Part shown: positions 29,862 through 37,375 of the stretch, one piece after another
Position numbering within the stretch: position 1 is the first letter of the stretch
How the letters are laid out: each line of letters begins with the position of its first letter
DNA from: a virus
Direction: 5' to 3' (one strand)
IMG/VR virus record: IMGVR_UViG_3300021963_000156
Location: 1-55,758 of that record
Length of the DNA stretch: 55,758 nucleotides
The notes under the pieces: generated by a model
The model's database searches: none
Seen by the model: only the letters and a program-made list of their open reading frames with translations
What the model was told of the DNA's origin: nothing
Position numbers and translations under genes: made by a program

Positions 29862-29941
29862 ATTTTATCTCCTTTAATTAAGCAAGATTTAATTTTGGGC
29901 TACTGCCCGTTTGTAGAACCCGAAGCGTCCTACAAAATTAT

Positions 29942-30523
29942 TTATCTCTGATTTGCTAGCGGTCTAATTAAAACACCATCTATGCTACTAGATGATCTTA
30001 ATTTTTTATATACATTTTGGACACCCACTGCTTGATTCCACGCATCTTCTAAAGCATGATGTTTTAGTACGGGCGGACGCTTAGGGTCAACTCCAATGTC
30101 GAACAGTGTACGGGTATCGCGAACCTCCCAAAATTGCCATGGAATTGCCTTGCCAATTTTACGGAATAAATGCTCGCAAATGATTATGTCAAAACCAGCA
30201 CCGTGACTCCATACACGCTTTGCTCCCCAACAGAATTTGTACAGTTGATTCATAGCATCTATAATATCAATCCTGTTGTCAGGACTAAATGCTTCTTCTT
30301 GTGCTTCTTTGCTTTGACTTGCCCACCAGTCAAGGGTAGATTGTGATACAGTACAGCCTAACTTATCACAACTGTCAATGTCAACTTTAACGTAGAATTT
30401 TTCCATATCGGGTTCGGCTATTTCTTCCCCGAACGGATCAAATTTCACTGCTCCGATAGTTAAAATAGTAGCCGATGGTAAAATATCCAACGTCTCTAAA
30501 TCTATCATAATATCTGTTTTCAT
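29942..30523 (-). CDS. dexA: DnaQ-like 3'-5' exonuclease (T4 DexA type)
   Basis: 193 residues. The motifs are IMIDLETLD (Exo I, DxE), WSHGAGFDII (Exo II) and HHALEDAW (Exo III, HxxxxD). These bind the two metal ions of DEDDh exonucleases. Length and PSATILTIGAVKFDPFG fit the DexA/RNase T group. In T4 DexA is a nonessential DNA exonuclease. It is first after the consensus promoter at 30553. Confidence 0.85.
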   Translation of the reverse strand: MKTDIMIDLETLDILPSATILTIGAVKFDPFGEEIAEPDMEKFYVKVDIDSCDKLGCTVSQSTLDWWASQSKEAQEEAFSPDNRIDIIDAMNQLYKFCWGAKRVWSHGAGFDIIICEHLFRKIGKAIPWQFWEVRDTRTLFDIGVDPKRPPVLKHHALEDAWNQAVGVQNVYKKLRSSSSIDGVLIRPLANQR

Positions 30524-30552
30524 TAATCTCTTTCTATGTATAATATATTACT

Positions 30553-30581
30553 ATTATAGCATCTGGAATTTAAAATGTCAA
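30553..30581 (-). promoter_or_regulatory. Consensus sigma70 promoter
   Basis: TTGACA (30576-30581), 17-bp spacer, TATAAT preceded by TGC (30553-30558). The -35 box overlaps the stop region of the bS21 gene. It drives the DexA-like gene and probably the chaperone genes. Confidence 0.85.
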
Positions 30582-30823
30582 TACAGCTTTGGTGGTAATT
30601 GTTGATCTTTAAGTCTTTTTTTCCAACGTGCTTTGGCAGCAGACTTTTTGCGTTTGCGTTCCGTGGTAGGTTTTTCGTAGAACTCTTTAGCCCTCAAAGT
30701 TTCTAGCAGTTTAGAATCGCTTATTTTGTTCTTAAATTTTTTGAGAGCACGTTCTATGTGTTCTCCTTCTTTAACATAAACTGTAACGCCTTTACAGATT
30801 CGGTTATCGTATTGATTTTTCAT
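30578..30823 (-). CDS. rpsU: Ribosomal protein bS21
   Basis: 81 residues. GVTVYVKEGEHIERALKKFK is the bS21 N terminus, followed by RAKEFYEKPTTERKRKKSAA and a basic tail. Phage bS21 genes are known in several aquatic and large phages and are thought to exchange with the host protein on the 30S subunit near the anti-Shine-Dalgarno region, biasing initiation. It overlaps the upstream gene by 20 nt. Its role here fits the phage tRNAs and tmRNA, and possibly the leaderless transcripts. Confidence 0.93.
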   Translation of the reverse strand: MKNQYDNRICKGVTVYVKEGEHIERALKKFKNKISDSKLLETLRAKEFYEKPTTERKRKKSAAKARWKKRLKDQQLPPKLY

Positions 30824-31202
30824 AGGTTGTTATTGTGTTCTCCAAAAGTTGATAACATTGATCTACATCTAAAATACTGTTGTTATTAATTATGCCTAGA
30901 TCCCGCAGATGACCAAAATAATAACTATTTAATTGAGCACTAAAATAGCCAATTAATTCTCCTGGCAGATTTTCTACATCAAAAATAATTAAATGACTTT
31001 TGTTCTTTTTATCCATCAGCCATGAAATATCGTTGCCTGCTGCCCACATGTATAAAACAGTATTGGGTATAGAGGGCAGTTGTGTTAGGGCTGTTGATAT
31101 TAGATTAGTTTTATCATGAGATATGCCCACTAATAATATTCTAAGACCATCTATGTTTGTATCATCGGGCGGAGTTACTAGCAGTAATTTATTACCTATC
31201 AT
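30804..31202 (-). CDS. Hypothetical protein
   Basis: 132 residues (MIGNKLLLVTPPDDTNIDGL...). A Rossmann-like alternation (RILLVGISHDKT, HLIIFDVENLPGELIGYF) is visible and resembles the nucleotide-binding parts of DNA helicase or recombination proteins, but no motif is firm. Its ATG overlaps the stop of the upstream frameshift extension (ATGA), which shows that the region before it is translated. Confidence 0.6.
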   Translation of the reverse strand: MIGNKLLLVTPPDDTNIDGLRILLVGISHDKTNLISTALTQLPSIPNTVLYMWAAGNDISWLMDKKNKSHLIIFDVENLPGELIGYFSAQLNSYYFGHLRDLGIINNNSILDVDQCYQLLENTITTYEKSIR

Positions 31203-32940
31203 ATTTTCTTGAGTATTTCGGTTATGGTTTCGAGATCTAATGTTTCTAAGTCTTCTGGATTTATCAATCTTGATCTTAACTGAATGATGAGATTAATGAT
31301 ACGTTGATATTCAGCATCCTCGACTTCTGGAAATTCATAAGTGTCGATGATTTCGTTGGAAAGATATGTGTAAAGTTCGTTGATAAGATCAAATCGATGA
31401 TCTTCGTGTTTGACGTTTTTAAAACTTTTCCAAATAGTAGATTCATTCTGTTCAGAATTTTGTCTATATCCTACTTGAGTGGTTTCTGTATCTGTGTTGA
31501 ACCCATCTTCTCTAGGTAGGTCATATCCTTTTTTTTTAGATCGCTGAGTTTTAGAGATTCGCTCGGCTCTATAACTTCTGTAAGATCAGGCTTAAATCTT
31601 TCTTCTGTTTGAACTGTAGCATTATAACTGTCTGCTATAGTTTCTGGGGAAAGAGAGTCTGTAACGTAATAAGGCTCTTTCATCCAGGGCAATTCTGTAA
31701 TAGTCCCGTGATCAAACATTCGTCTTTGACGCTTTAGACTATCATGTGGATGTTCGGCTTTCCACGCAGTCATTGCTTCTTTTTCTAAGCGATCGGCCCC
31801 GTCAATTATTTCTTCGTCTTCTTTGTCTTGTTCTTCTTGAGCAGCACGTTCTGCTTCTTCAATCATCTTGTTCCAATCTTCTAGAGCAGATTTTTCTTCG
31901 TCTTTGATCTCTTCTTTAGTAGAACCTAATGTAAAACCTTTAACTGAATTTAGAATATTTGATAATCTTAATTTTGTTTCATTGGGCTGATCGACTGAAA
32001 CTTCACCGGCTAGTACTGCCGCATCAGGATCCGGATTTCTTACAGGAAACGGCCAAAACTTGATGGTGTTAGCATCGTCTAGCACGTTTGTGGATTGTTC
32101 TTGTTTATCCCAGAAGCGAGCACGTTCTTTGACCTTATCAAACCAGTTGCTGACTTCAGTATCTTCGGGCTCAGTAGGCCGCTGACCACGAGTCCATTGA
32201 TAGGTCATCTGACTGCCTAACAGCAATAAAACAGCCAGTGGATCGAACACAATAACGATAATAATAATTACCCATGTCACTGCTTTTTCTAATACATTGG
32301 CATCTGGGTTATCACCGTATATTAGTTTGGCGATATATTTTATTGGGCCAACTTCTGCTTCAACCTTACGAACCTCGGCGGCGATGGGTGCCCTTTCTTC
32401 ACTAAGGGCGGCAATAGTTTTCTGTTCGGCTGTAATCTCAGATTGAAGGCGGACACGTTCTTTTTGCTGTGCTCTTCGGATTGCAACAGCTTTGTCGGCA
32501 CCTTTTTCATCACTGCTTCGACCCATAACTTGGTCCACAGCCTCATCCATCTGTTTAATCGCTTTCCGGTTCGCATCGATATTGTCCTTTGCTGTTTTAA
32601 TCTTTTCATCGTAGATGGCGATCTTACTTTGAACATCACCGCTGACAATATTTTGATCTAAGTGTGCTTTTGACAGAAAACCAAAAATGCCCATCGACGT
32701 GATCAACATAAGGACCACTACTGCGATAGACATGTAGATTTTCATGAATCGCGGAATTGATTCCCAATAGGCTTTGAGCCAACTGGCTGCTACTAGTTTG
32801 GCTACTTCTAGTGTGGTGCCCATGACCACTACTGGCCAAAACGCCGCAGCAAAAATAGAAGTTAACCCTATAACGCTGTAATAGATTGCTACAGCGGATA
32901 GGGTTATACCTGTTAGAAATAGTAATAAGGCAAATATCAT
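31199..32940 (-). CDS. Membrane coiled-coil protein with proposed -1 frameshift fusion
   Basis: The zero-frame ORF (31471-32940, 489 residues) has four membrane helices, two at the start, one near residue 70 and one near residue 230 (VTWVIIIIVIVFDPLAVLLL). A long coiled coil sits between helices 3 and 4 and a cytoplasmic charged domain follows. It reads CTA-AAA-AAA-AAG at 31528-31539, the E. coli dnaX-type slippery heptamer A-AAA-AAG, and ends 57 nt later at a UAG. The -1 frame is open past this site for 109 codons (GYDLPREDG..., ending LKKI) to a TGA at 31199 that overlaps the ATG of the next gene. That downstream frame has no ATG, GTG or TTG start. A -1 frameshift would give a 580-residue fusion. 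Confidence 0.7.
31528..31537 (-). promoter_or_regulatory. A-AAA-AAG slippery site for -1 frameshifting
   Basis: Nine A then G, in frame as CTA AAA AAA AAG. Slippage by one base into the -1 frame opens the 109-codon extension. No Shine-Dalgarno-like stimulator is obvious; a weak CCTAC/GTAGG pairing lies downstream. Confidence 0.65.
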
Positions 32941-32950
32941 AGAGTATTAT

Positions 32951-33355
32951 TTATTCTATATTATACCACGACCAATAATTATTCCAGTAGGTATGACAAG
33001 CAGCCTGAGTCTGTGCTACTTTTTGATCAAAGGCAAATACCACTGTTCTTATATGTTTACAATAGCCTCCAGCTTTAGGTTCTAGTTGTAGAACTTGGCT
33101 ATAACCGTAGGCACCGCCGTTAGACCATTTAACTTTTTCATTAACTTCGGCATATACCATGGCATGCCACTGAGCCATAGAGTAGTGTTCCATCTGTTCA
33201 TCAGTAAAAGTTTTGAACCAACCAAGACTAATAGTAGGAGCTACCCTTAATGTATCTCTGTAAAGGAGTTTTGGAAAATCACTTGATTGCTGTGCTGAAC
33301 AGAATATTGGAATCACCATTAGGATCTTTACAAACAATAACCGTACGCGGTACAT
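32951..33355 (-). CDS. Secreted hypothetical protein
   Basis: 134 residues from the ATG at 33355 (another start near 33320 is possible). A signal peptide is visible (LLFVKILMVIPIFCSA). The mature part is Trp/Tyr/Gln-rich with YGYSQVLQLEPKAGGYC and a C-terminal HTYWNNYWSWYN. It overlaps the lipoprotein gene upstream by about 77 nt in another frame. Confidence 0.55.
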   Translation of the reverse strand: MYRVRLLFVKILMVIPIFCSAQQSSDFPKLLYRDTLRVAPTISLGWFKTFTDEQMEHYSMAQWHAMVYAEVNEKVKWSNGGAYGYSQVLQLEPKAGGYCKHIRTVVFAFDQKVAQTQAACHTYWNNYWSWYNIE

Positions 33356-33638
33356 AATTTTTTGGTCCTTTCTGCATATACATTTCTGTGTAACCACAAT
33401 TCTTAGCCAATCCGGCTCTAACATCCACTAGTTTTCCTACTACGTCGTCACTACAGGTAGTGACACTTTCGCTAGAAACTTCTTTGCCGTCTTTGACTGT
33501 GATCCTTTTATTATTGAAACAGTATTGATGACCGTTATCAGCAATTTTAGGATTAGAACCGCAACCAGTCAAAGCAATTACAACAAACAGCAAAGCAACG
33601 ACTATCCAAAGATAGTTTTTTACTTTGTAATTGTTCAT
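33279..33638 (-). CDS. Lipoprotein
   Basis: 119 residues with a lipobox (VIALTGC, Cys near 26) and a mature domain with four further Cys (YCFNNKR, TTCSDD, KNCGYT, IVCKDP). Likely lipidated and periplasmic. No family recognised. Its stop lies inside the next gene. Confidence 0.65.
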   Translation of the reverse strand: MNNYKVKNYLWIVVALLFVVIALTGCGSNPKIADNGHQYCFNNKRITVKDGKEVSSESVTTCSDDVVGKLVDVRAGLAKNCGYTEMYMQKGPKNYVPRTVIVCKDPNGDSNILFSTAIK

Positions 33639-34117
33639 TACTGTACCTTTGCGGTTTTAGATTCTGCGATTAGTTGTTCAAAAACACTTTTCTTCATTTC
33701 AAGACGCACATAGGTGTAGTGACGTCCATTCATAGTAAAGTGACCTTTTTCTGTTTTTACGTGTTTACGGATTGATGTATTATCTACTTTGTAAGAAATC
33801 AAAGTGCGTGTTGCCTTCTTGTCATCTTTGATATCGATTACAGTTTCAGAATTAACGATGCCGTTAATGCGTTTGGCAAAGTTATTCATTGCGATAGCGT
33901 CCATTTGTTCTTCTGCGGCTTGAGCGTAAACTGACTCTCCAGCACCGCAAGCATAGACCATGTCTTCTTTCCACCAGAACCAACCTTTAACACCCTCTTG
34001 AGCACAGTCTTGATACCAAGATGGTTGAGCATAAGTTTTACGATCTGGAATATCTTTCATTGACGAACAGCCGGTAATAGCTGCTGCCAAAATGCTTACT
34101 GCGATTGCCTTTTTCAT
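33638..34117 (-). CDS. Lipoprotein (LPP20-like)
   Basis: 159 residues. MKKAIAVSILAAAITGCSS gives a lipobox at Cys 17. The mature part (PSWYQDC..., ACGAGESVYAQAAEEQ...) resembles the LPP20 outer-membrane lipoprotein family in the AGES-x-Y-x-x-A-x-x-x-A segment. First gene after the promoter at 34153, cotranscribed with the next lipoprotein. Confidence 0.7.
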   Translation of the reverse strand: MKKAIAVSILAAAITGCSSMKDIPDRKTYAQPSWYQDCAQEGVKGWFWWKEDMVYACGAGESVYAQAAEEQMDAIAMNNFAKRINGIVNSETVIDIKDDKKATRTLISYKVDNTSIRKHVKTEKGHFTMNGRHYTYVRLEMKKSVFEQLIAESKTAKVQ

Positions 34118-34152
34118 ATGTGCCTTTCTGTGTGTGAATTATTACAGTATTA

Positions 34153-34181
34153 ATTATAGCACCGTAGCCAACCAATGTCAA
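34153..34181 (-). promoter_or_regulatory. Consensus sigma70 promoter
   Basis: TTGACA (34176-34181), 17-bp spacer, TATAAT preceded by TGC (34153-34158), upstream of the LPP20-like gene. Confidence 0.85.
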
Positions 34182-34198
34182 CTACGGTGATAACCAAT

Positions 34199-34519
34199 TT
34201 ATTTGAAAAAGATCAATGCCATCATTGCGGCTTGGACGATAAATCCAAAGCCGATAGTTACCAAAAGCAAAATATCTTTTTGGACTGCGGCACGGATAAA
34301 CATCAGAGATAAGCCAGTCCAAACTAGCAGTACCAAATCGACCCCAGGCAGACGATCTGTTAGTCCTGCCATTACTGCTAATAGACTAGGCAGTGTTGAA
34401 GCATGAAGGACTAATACGGCTAGCCAACCCAATGCTTCTGCTGAGATATGACTTAATTTTTCGTTGAAAAAACTTTTAACTGATTCGAGATTAAATTTCC
34501 AATCTTTGTTATCTAACAT
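34199..34519 (-). CDS. Membrane protein, three helices
   Basis: 106 residues. After a polar N terminus (MLDNKDWKFNLESVKSFFNE) come three membrane helices (WLAVLVLHASTLPSLLAVMA, VDLVLLVWTGLSLMFI, ILLLVTIGFGFIVQAAMMAL). A holin is one possibility given the cell wall hydrolase next door, but there is no proof. Confidence 0.6.
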   Translation of the reverse strand: MLDNKDWKFNLESVKSFFNEKLSHISAEALGWLAVLVLHASTLPSLLAVMAGLTDRLPGVDLVLLVWTGLSLMFIRAAVQKDILLLVTIGFGFIVQAAMMALIFFK

Positions 34520-34521
34520 GA

Positions 34522-35073
34522 TTATATCCGAGACCTTTCTCTATAAAAAATATGATTTCCAATCTGACCAATCTTGTCCAGGTGCCATTTTGGATTCACA
34601 TAGTTAGCATGATAATACAACGCATCTTTGAGAACACTCAAACGGAAGTCTTCCAAAAGAACTTTTTTAGCCACCTCGTAGCTTTCTTTGTAAGCGGCTG
34701 GATTAACAGGGCGTGTTTTATGGATTGAATCGCAATACCATGAGAATTGGCATACGACTTTGTCCATGATCACACTCTTTTGATAAATCACACCGCAAAT
34801 ATCTTTAGGGAAACTTGGGTGGTTGACTCGGTTAAGGGTCACTTGTGCTACAGCTACTTTGCCTTCGAAATTTTCGTAGCCAGCTTCTCTGTAGATATTC
34901 ATCGCCAAACAATCTAGTTGGCGTTCACGTGTTTTGATTGAAATCACATCTTGGCTGTAATAACCATTCTGTGCTTTAAGGGTTGTAAATTTACTAGTGG
35001 TTATCATCTGAACTAGATAAACAACCGCAATAAATCCCGCCACATAGGCGATTAGTCTTAATGACTTTTCCAT
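34522..35073 (-). CDS. SleB-type cell wall hydrolase
   Basis: 184 residues from the ATG at 35073 with AAAGGAG upstream. One N-terminal membrane anchor (AYVAGFIAVVYLVQMI) leads to a Hydrolase_2/SleB domain: LDCLAMNIYREAGYENFEGK holds the catalytic Glu, and VAVAQVTLNRV and ALYYHANYVNPKW follow. The family cleaves peptidoglycan glycan strands. With the three-helix protein immediately downstream it is the likely lysis module. The 270-nt leader is highly structured. Confidence 0.85.
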   Translation of the reverse strand: MEKSLRLIAYVAGFIAVVYLVQMITTSKFTTLKAQNGYYSQDVISIKTRERQLDCLAMNIYREAGYENFEGKVAVAQVTLNRVNHPSFPKDICGVIYQKSVIMDKVVCQFSWYCDSIHKTRPVNPAAYKESYEVAKKVLLEDFRLSVLKDALYYHANYVNPKWHLDKIGQIGNHIFYRERSRI

Positions 35074-35119
35074 ATTGTATCTCCTTTCATTTGGTGCGAA
35101 CAAAACATCATTCACATTA

Positions 35120-35326
35120 CATTAAGGGAGTTAACTTCACGAGGCTCATTGAAAGAACCCTGACATACGTGTAGTTGTCTCCATTGGACACATGATCTCA
35201 TAACTCATATGCCTTTGGAGCCTTGACCGCCCGAATCTCACGGGTTTCTCATAGGCCAAGACTCGCGGAACCTTTTCAGCTTGTGACATACTTCGGTTCT
35301 ACTATCTTAGTTTCTTTGCGAAACGT
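35120..35326 (-). ncRNA. Structured leader or RNA upstream of the SleB gene
   Basis: About 210 nt between the HNH gene and the SleB gene with many complementary segments: GTTTC/GAAAC, GAACC/GGTTC, AGTCTTG/CAAGGCT around CCCG-TGAGATT-CGGG, CATATGA/TCATGTG, TCCA/TGGA and GGGTTC/GAGCCT. An extended -10 promoter (TGC-TATAAT, 35350-35355) predicts transcription from about 35343. No terminator follows, so it may be a long 5' leader that controls the lysis gene. A 47-codon frame (35146-35289, MSQAEKVPRVLAYEKPVRFG...) lies inside without a good ribosome binding site. Confidence 0.5.
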
Positions 35327-35349
35327 TTAATATATAGCATACTTTCTCT

Positions 35350-35378
35350 ATTATAGCACAAAAATTGGTAATTATCGA
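35350..35378 (-). promoter_or_regulatory. Extended -10 promoter
   Basis: TGC-TATAAT (35350-35355) with only a weak -35 (TCGATA). It would start the structured leader of the SleB gene. Confidence 0.5.
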
Positions 35379-35797
35379 CGTTTTTTGGCAATTTTTTTTG
35401 AGTATTCCATCAAAACATCATCGCCATACGTACTTTTGGCATTGTTAACCCAATGTGTAACCAATCTCACATTGCCTTTAATATACCCTTTGGTATTATC
35501 TACTCTATCAATGCTTAATCGATTTGGATTCTTACATTCTCTAGTACCCGATTGGAATTCCATCTCTACGCCACTAATGGCACATTTTCCTTTTTGTTCC
35601 CAATAAAGAGCTACAAGATATTCTCGATCTAAGTTATGATCGAAGCCGTGCTTGAGTGCTCGCTTTCTACTATCTGAAATAATATTAACAGACATCCACG
35701 GCCCTGGATCATTATAAGCATTGGTTAAAGCACGATGCCTATATCGTTCTCTATTATCCATATCTATTGGTTCTCCGTATTTTTCAAAAAATGTCAT
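35372..35797 (-). CDS. HNH endonuclease
   Basis: 141 residues. GKCAISGVEMEF, the NPNRLSIDRVDNTKGYIKGN segment and VRLVTHWVNNAKS form an HNH core typical of phage homing endonucleases: the first Cys of the zinc pair, the metal His/Asp region and the final Asn. It lies next to a structured RNA, as homing nucleases often do with introns, but flanking exons were not recognised. It may be a free-standing homing element. Confidence 0.8.
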   Translation of the reverse strand: MTFFEKYGEPIDMDNRERYRHRALTNAYNDPGPWMSVNIISDSRKRALKHGFDHNLDREYLVALYWEQKGKCAISGVEMEFQSGTRECKNPNRLSIDRVDNTKGYIKGNVRLVTHWVNNAKSTYGDDVLMEYSKKIAKKRR

Positions 35798-35798
35798 A

Positions 35799-36179
35799 CT
35801 ACCTCCTCATAGTGGCGATATCGATCGCTTCTTCATCAGAAAAAATCGGCACCGCATTGGACTTATGCATAGTACCAATGCCTTTGATCATAGTGCCAGT
35901 GTATACTTTATTTGGGGACTTAAGGCAAGGTGCCATATTAGTGGGATCCAAACTAGGTATATGCGGAGTCTCTCGACGATATGCTTCTTCTCGAGGTTTG
36001 TATGTTTCGGATTTGGATTTCTTTTTTGGAGATGGAGAAATGTTATGTCGTTTTAACAGATCTTGCCAATCGTCCTTCAACTGTCTGGCTTTCCTGGCAT
36101 GTTCTGCTGAACGAAATTTCTGCTTGCCTTTTTTCTTGCCAGTGGTACTGAGCCACGGGCCTTCTAAATGCATAGTCAT
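35799..36179 (-). CDS. Conserved basic phage protein
   Basis: 126 residues from the ATG at 36179 (GGAG 5 nt upstream). A basic N terminus (STTGKKKGKQKFRSAEHARK) leads to a conserved-looking C terminus (YTGTMIKGIGTMHKSNAVPI then FSDEEA), a pattern I associate with hypothetical proteins of aquatic T4-like phages. Possibly nucleic acid binding. First gene after the promoter at 36209. Confidence 0.65.
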   Translation of the reverse strand: MTMHLEGPWLSTTGKKKGKQKFRSAEHARKARQLKDDWQDLLKRHNISPSPKKKSKSETYKPREEAYRRETPHIPSLDPTNMAPCLKSPNKVYTGTMIKGIGTMHKSNAVPIFSDEEAIDIATMRR

Positions 36180-36208
36180 AGTTTCTCCAAAGTTTCAATC
36201 ATATACAT

Positions 36209-36237
36209 AGTATACTATCTTTTGAAATTTAAGTCAA
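36209..36237 (-). promoter_or_regulatory. Sigma70-type promoter
   Basis: TTGACT (36232-36237), 17-bp spacer, TATACT (36209-36214), upstream of the conserved basic protein gene and directly after the pqqA terminator. Confidence 0.75.
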
Positions 36238-36242
36238 GAGAA

Positions 36243-36260
36243 AGCCCACCGAAGTGGGCT
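36243..36260 (-). terminator. Hairpin after pqqA
   Basis: AGCCCAC-TTCG-GTGGGCT, seven pairs with a TTCG loop, followed by TTCTCTTG. The U tract is weak, so it may be a partial terminator or a 3' stabiliser of the pqqA mRNA. Confidence 0.6.
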
Positions 36261-36269
36261 AGGTCTTTA

Positions 36270-36341
36270 TTATCGATTCATCACGTACATAGTGATTTCG
36301 AATCCGTAACGCATTTCAACTGCTTCTGGTTTTGTCCACAT
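36270..36341 (-). CDS. pqqA: PqqA-like PQQ precursor peptide
   Basis: 23 residues: it starts MWTKPEAVEMRYGFEITMY and ends VMNR. This matches the PqqA plan (M-W-x-K-P ... R-x-G-F-E-[VI]-T-x-Y-x-x-N-R) in full, including the Glu and Tyr (E15 and Y19, three residues apart) that are crosslinked to make PQQ. The ribosome binding site AAGGAG is 7 nt upstream. Neither pqqB, C, D, E nor F is seen nearby, so the host enzymes would mature it. PQQ is the cofactor of methanol dehydrogenases in methylotrophs. A precursor gene alone could raise cofactor supply during infection. Confidence 0.88.
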   Translation of the reverse strand: MWTKPEAVEMRYGFEITMYVMNR

Positions 36342-36449
36342 AATCGTACTCCTTTTAATTAAAAACATACTGCTCTAGTATGTATCGTTATTATATGACA
36401 ATATCACCGTAAAGCACATAGTGAATATCATTAAAAGGAGATAGCAATT

Positions 36450-36956
36450 TTAACTATTCAAAACTTTGGCAACGCTATTCATTACACTGGCAATACGTCC
36501 AATATCGCGAAGTTGTTCTACTGTGTAGCCTTCCTTCTTGAGTGTTTCGTAATGTGCCTTGACACAGAAATGACATTTGCCCACAATGCTAGCTGCCAAA
36601 CTAAATGCTTCAAAGTTTGACTTAGTAGTTCCGCCATGACTGGCAATAGCATTCATACGCAGGCCTGCTGGCAATCCTTTAAGAGCAGGATCGTCTGCCA
36701 TTTCAACATATGGATACCATACATTGTTCTGTGCCATAATACTTGCGGCTGTCATGGCAGCATCTGCGTGAACAGGGCCATCTGCCAATAGTACAGCAAG
36801 TACTTTACCGTTACCAGTTGCGGCCAATGCTGCTACAGCACATCCCATAGCTACATCGGCATCCAACGTGCTACGTAAAAGAACAGCATCAAGATTTAAC
36901 TTAGTGTCTTTGGCATAGTCTGGTAATACTTCTTTTACCGAATCAATAAAACTCAT
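36450..36956 (-). CDS. ahpD: AhpD-like alkylhydroperoxidase
   Basis: 168 residues. The C-terminal KCHFCVKAHYETLKKEG holds the CxxC-x(3)-H motif of AhpD peroxidases, with the Glu and His partners upstream (e.g. ASHGGTTKSNFEAFSLAASI). Length is that of AhpD. In bacteria AhpD reduces AhpC; here an AhpC gene is 0.4 kb away, so both partners are present. ATGA overlap with the SGNH gene. Confidence 0.88.
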   Translation of the reverse strand: MSFIDSVKEVLPDYAKDTKLNLDAVLLRSTLDADVAMGCAVAALAATGNGKVLAVLLADGPVHADAAMTAASIMAQNNVWYPYVEMADDPALKGLPAGLRMNAIASHGGTTKSNFEAFSLAASIVGKCHFCVKAHYETLKKEGYTVEQLRDIGRIASVMNSVAKVLNS

Positions 36957-37366
36957 CGTGTTTGATCTCCTAAGATTTTATAACCACGCCCAGTAGGATG
37001 AACGCCATCGGCACTCATATGATTCTTTGGACGTGGAAGAATGGTGTCTCCGTACTCTCGGGCAATGCGAACTATAGCATCGTGCGGAATGGGTTTACGA
37101 TCCTGTCCTGGATCAATCCAAAATACACGATTGCCTTTGACTGCTTCTCGCATCTTGCGAAGTTCTTGCTCAGTCTTAACACCTTTGTGATCGTTGGCAC
37201 CAAGACTGATAATTACGGTTTGAGCAGGTTGACTAGATGCTTTACTCAAGTAGTCCTTGTTCCACTGCCAACTGTTCCACCCCCCTTTGGAGTAACTTAC
37301 ACACTCTGGACGAGCCATTGATGTGCCTACAGCAATACTATCGCCAATAATCATGCAGTCTATCAT
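36953..37366 (-). CDS. Small SGNH hydrolase
   Basis: 137 residues. Block I is CMIIGDSIAVGTSM (Ser at about 10), block III is VIISLGANDHKG (GxND), and block V has the DGVHPTGRGYKIL pair (D-x-x-H). All four catalytic blocks of a GDSL/SGNH esterase are visible, which makes it the best supported of the three SGNH genes. It sits between ahpD and ahpC in one operon; the substrate is unknown. Confidence 0.85.
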   Translation of the reverse strand: MIDCMIIGDSIAVGTSMARPECVSYSKGGWNSWQWNKDYLSKASSQPAQTVIISLGANDHKGVKTEQELRKMREAVKGNRVFWIDPGQDRKPIPHDAIVRIAREYGDTILPRPKNHMSADGVHPTGRGYKILGDQTR

Positions 37367-37375
37367 GTCGTCCTC

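Noticed and set aside
34199-34519. Holin identification
   Set aside because: Three membrane helices beside a SleB gene are suggestive, but no holin family features were visible; left as a membrane protein.
35074-35371. Group I intron beside the HNH gene
   Set aside because: Structured RNA and an HNH nuclease are adjacent, but no P7/P3 core or split exon was seen.
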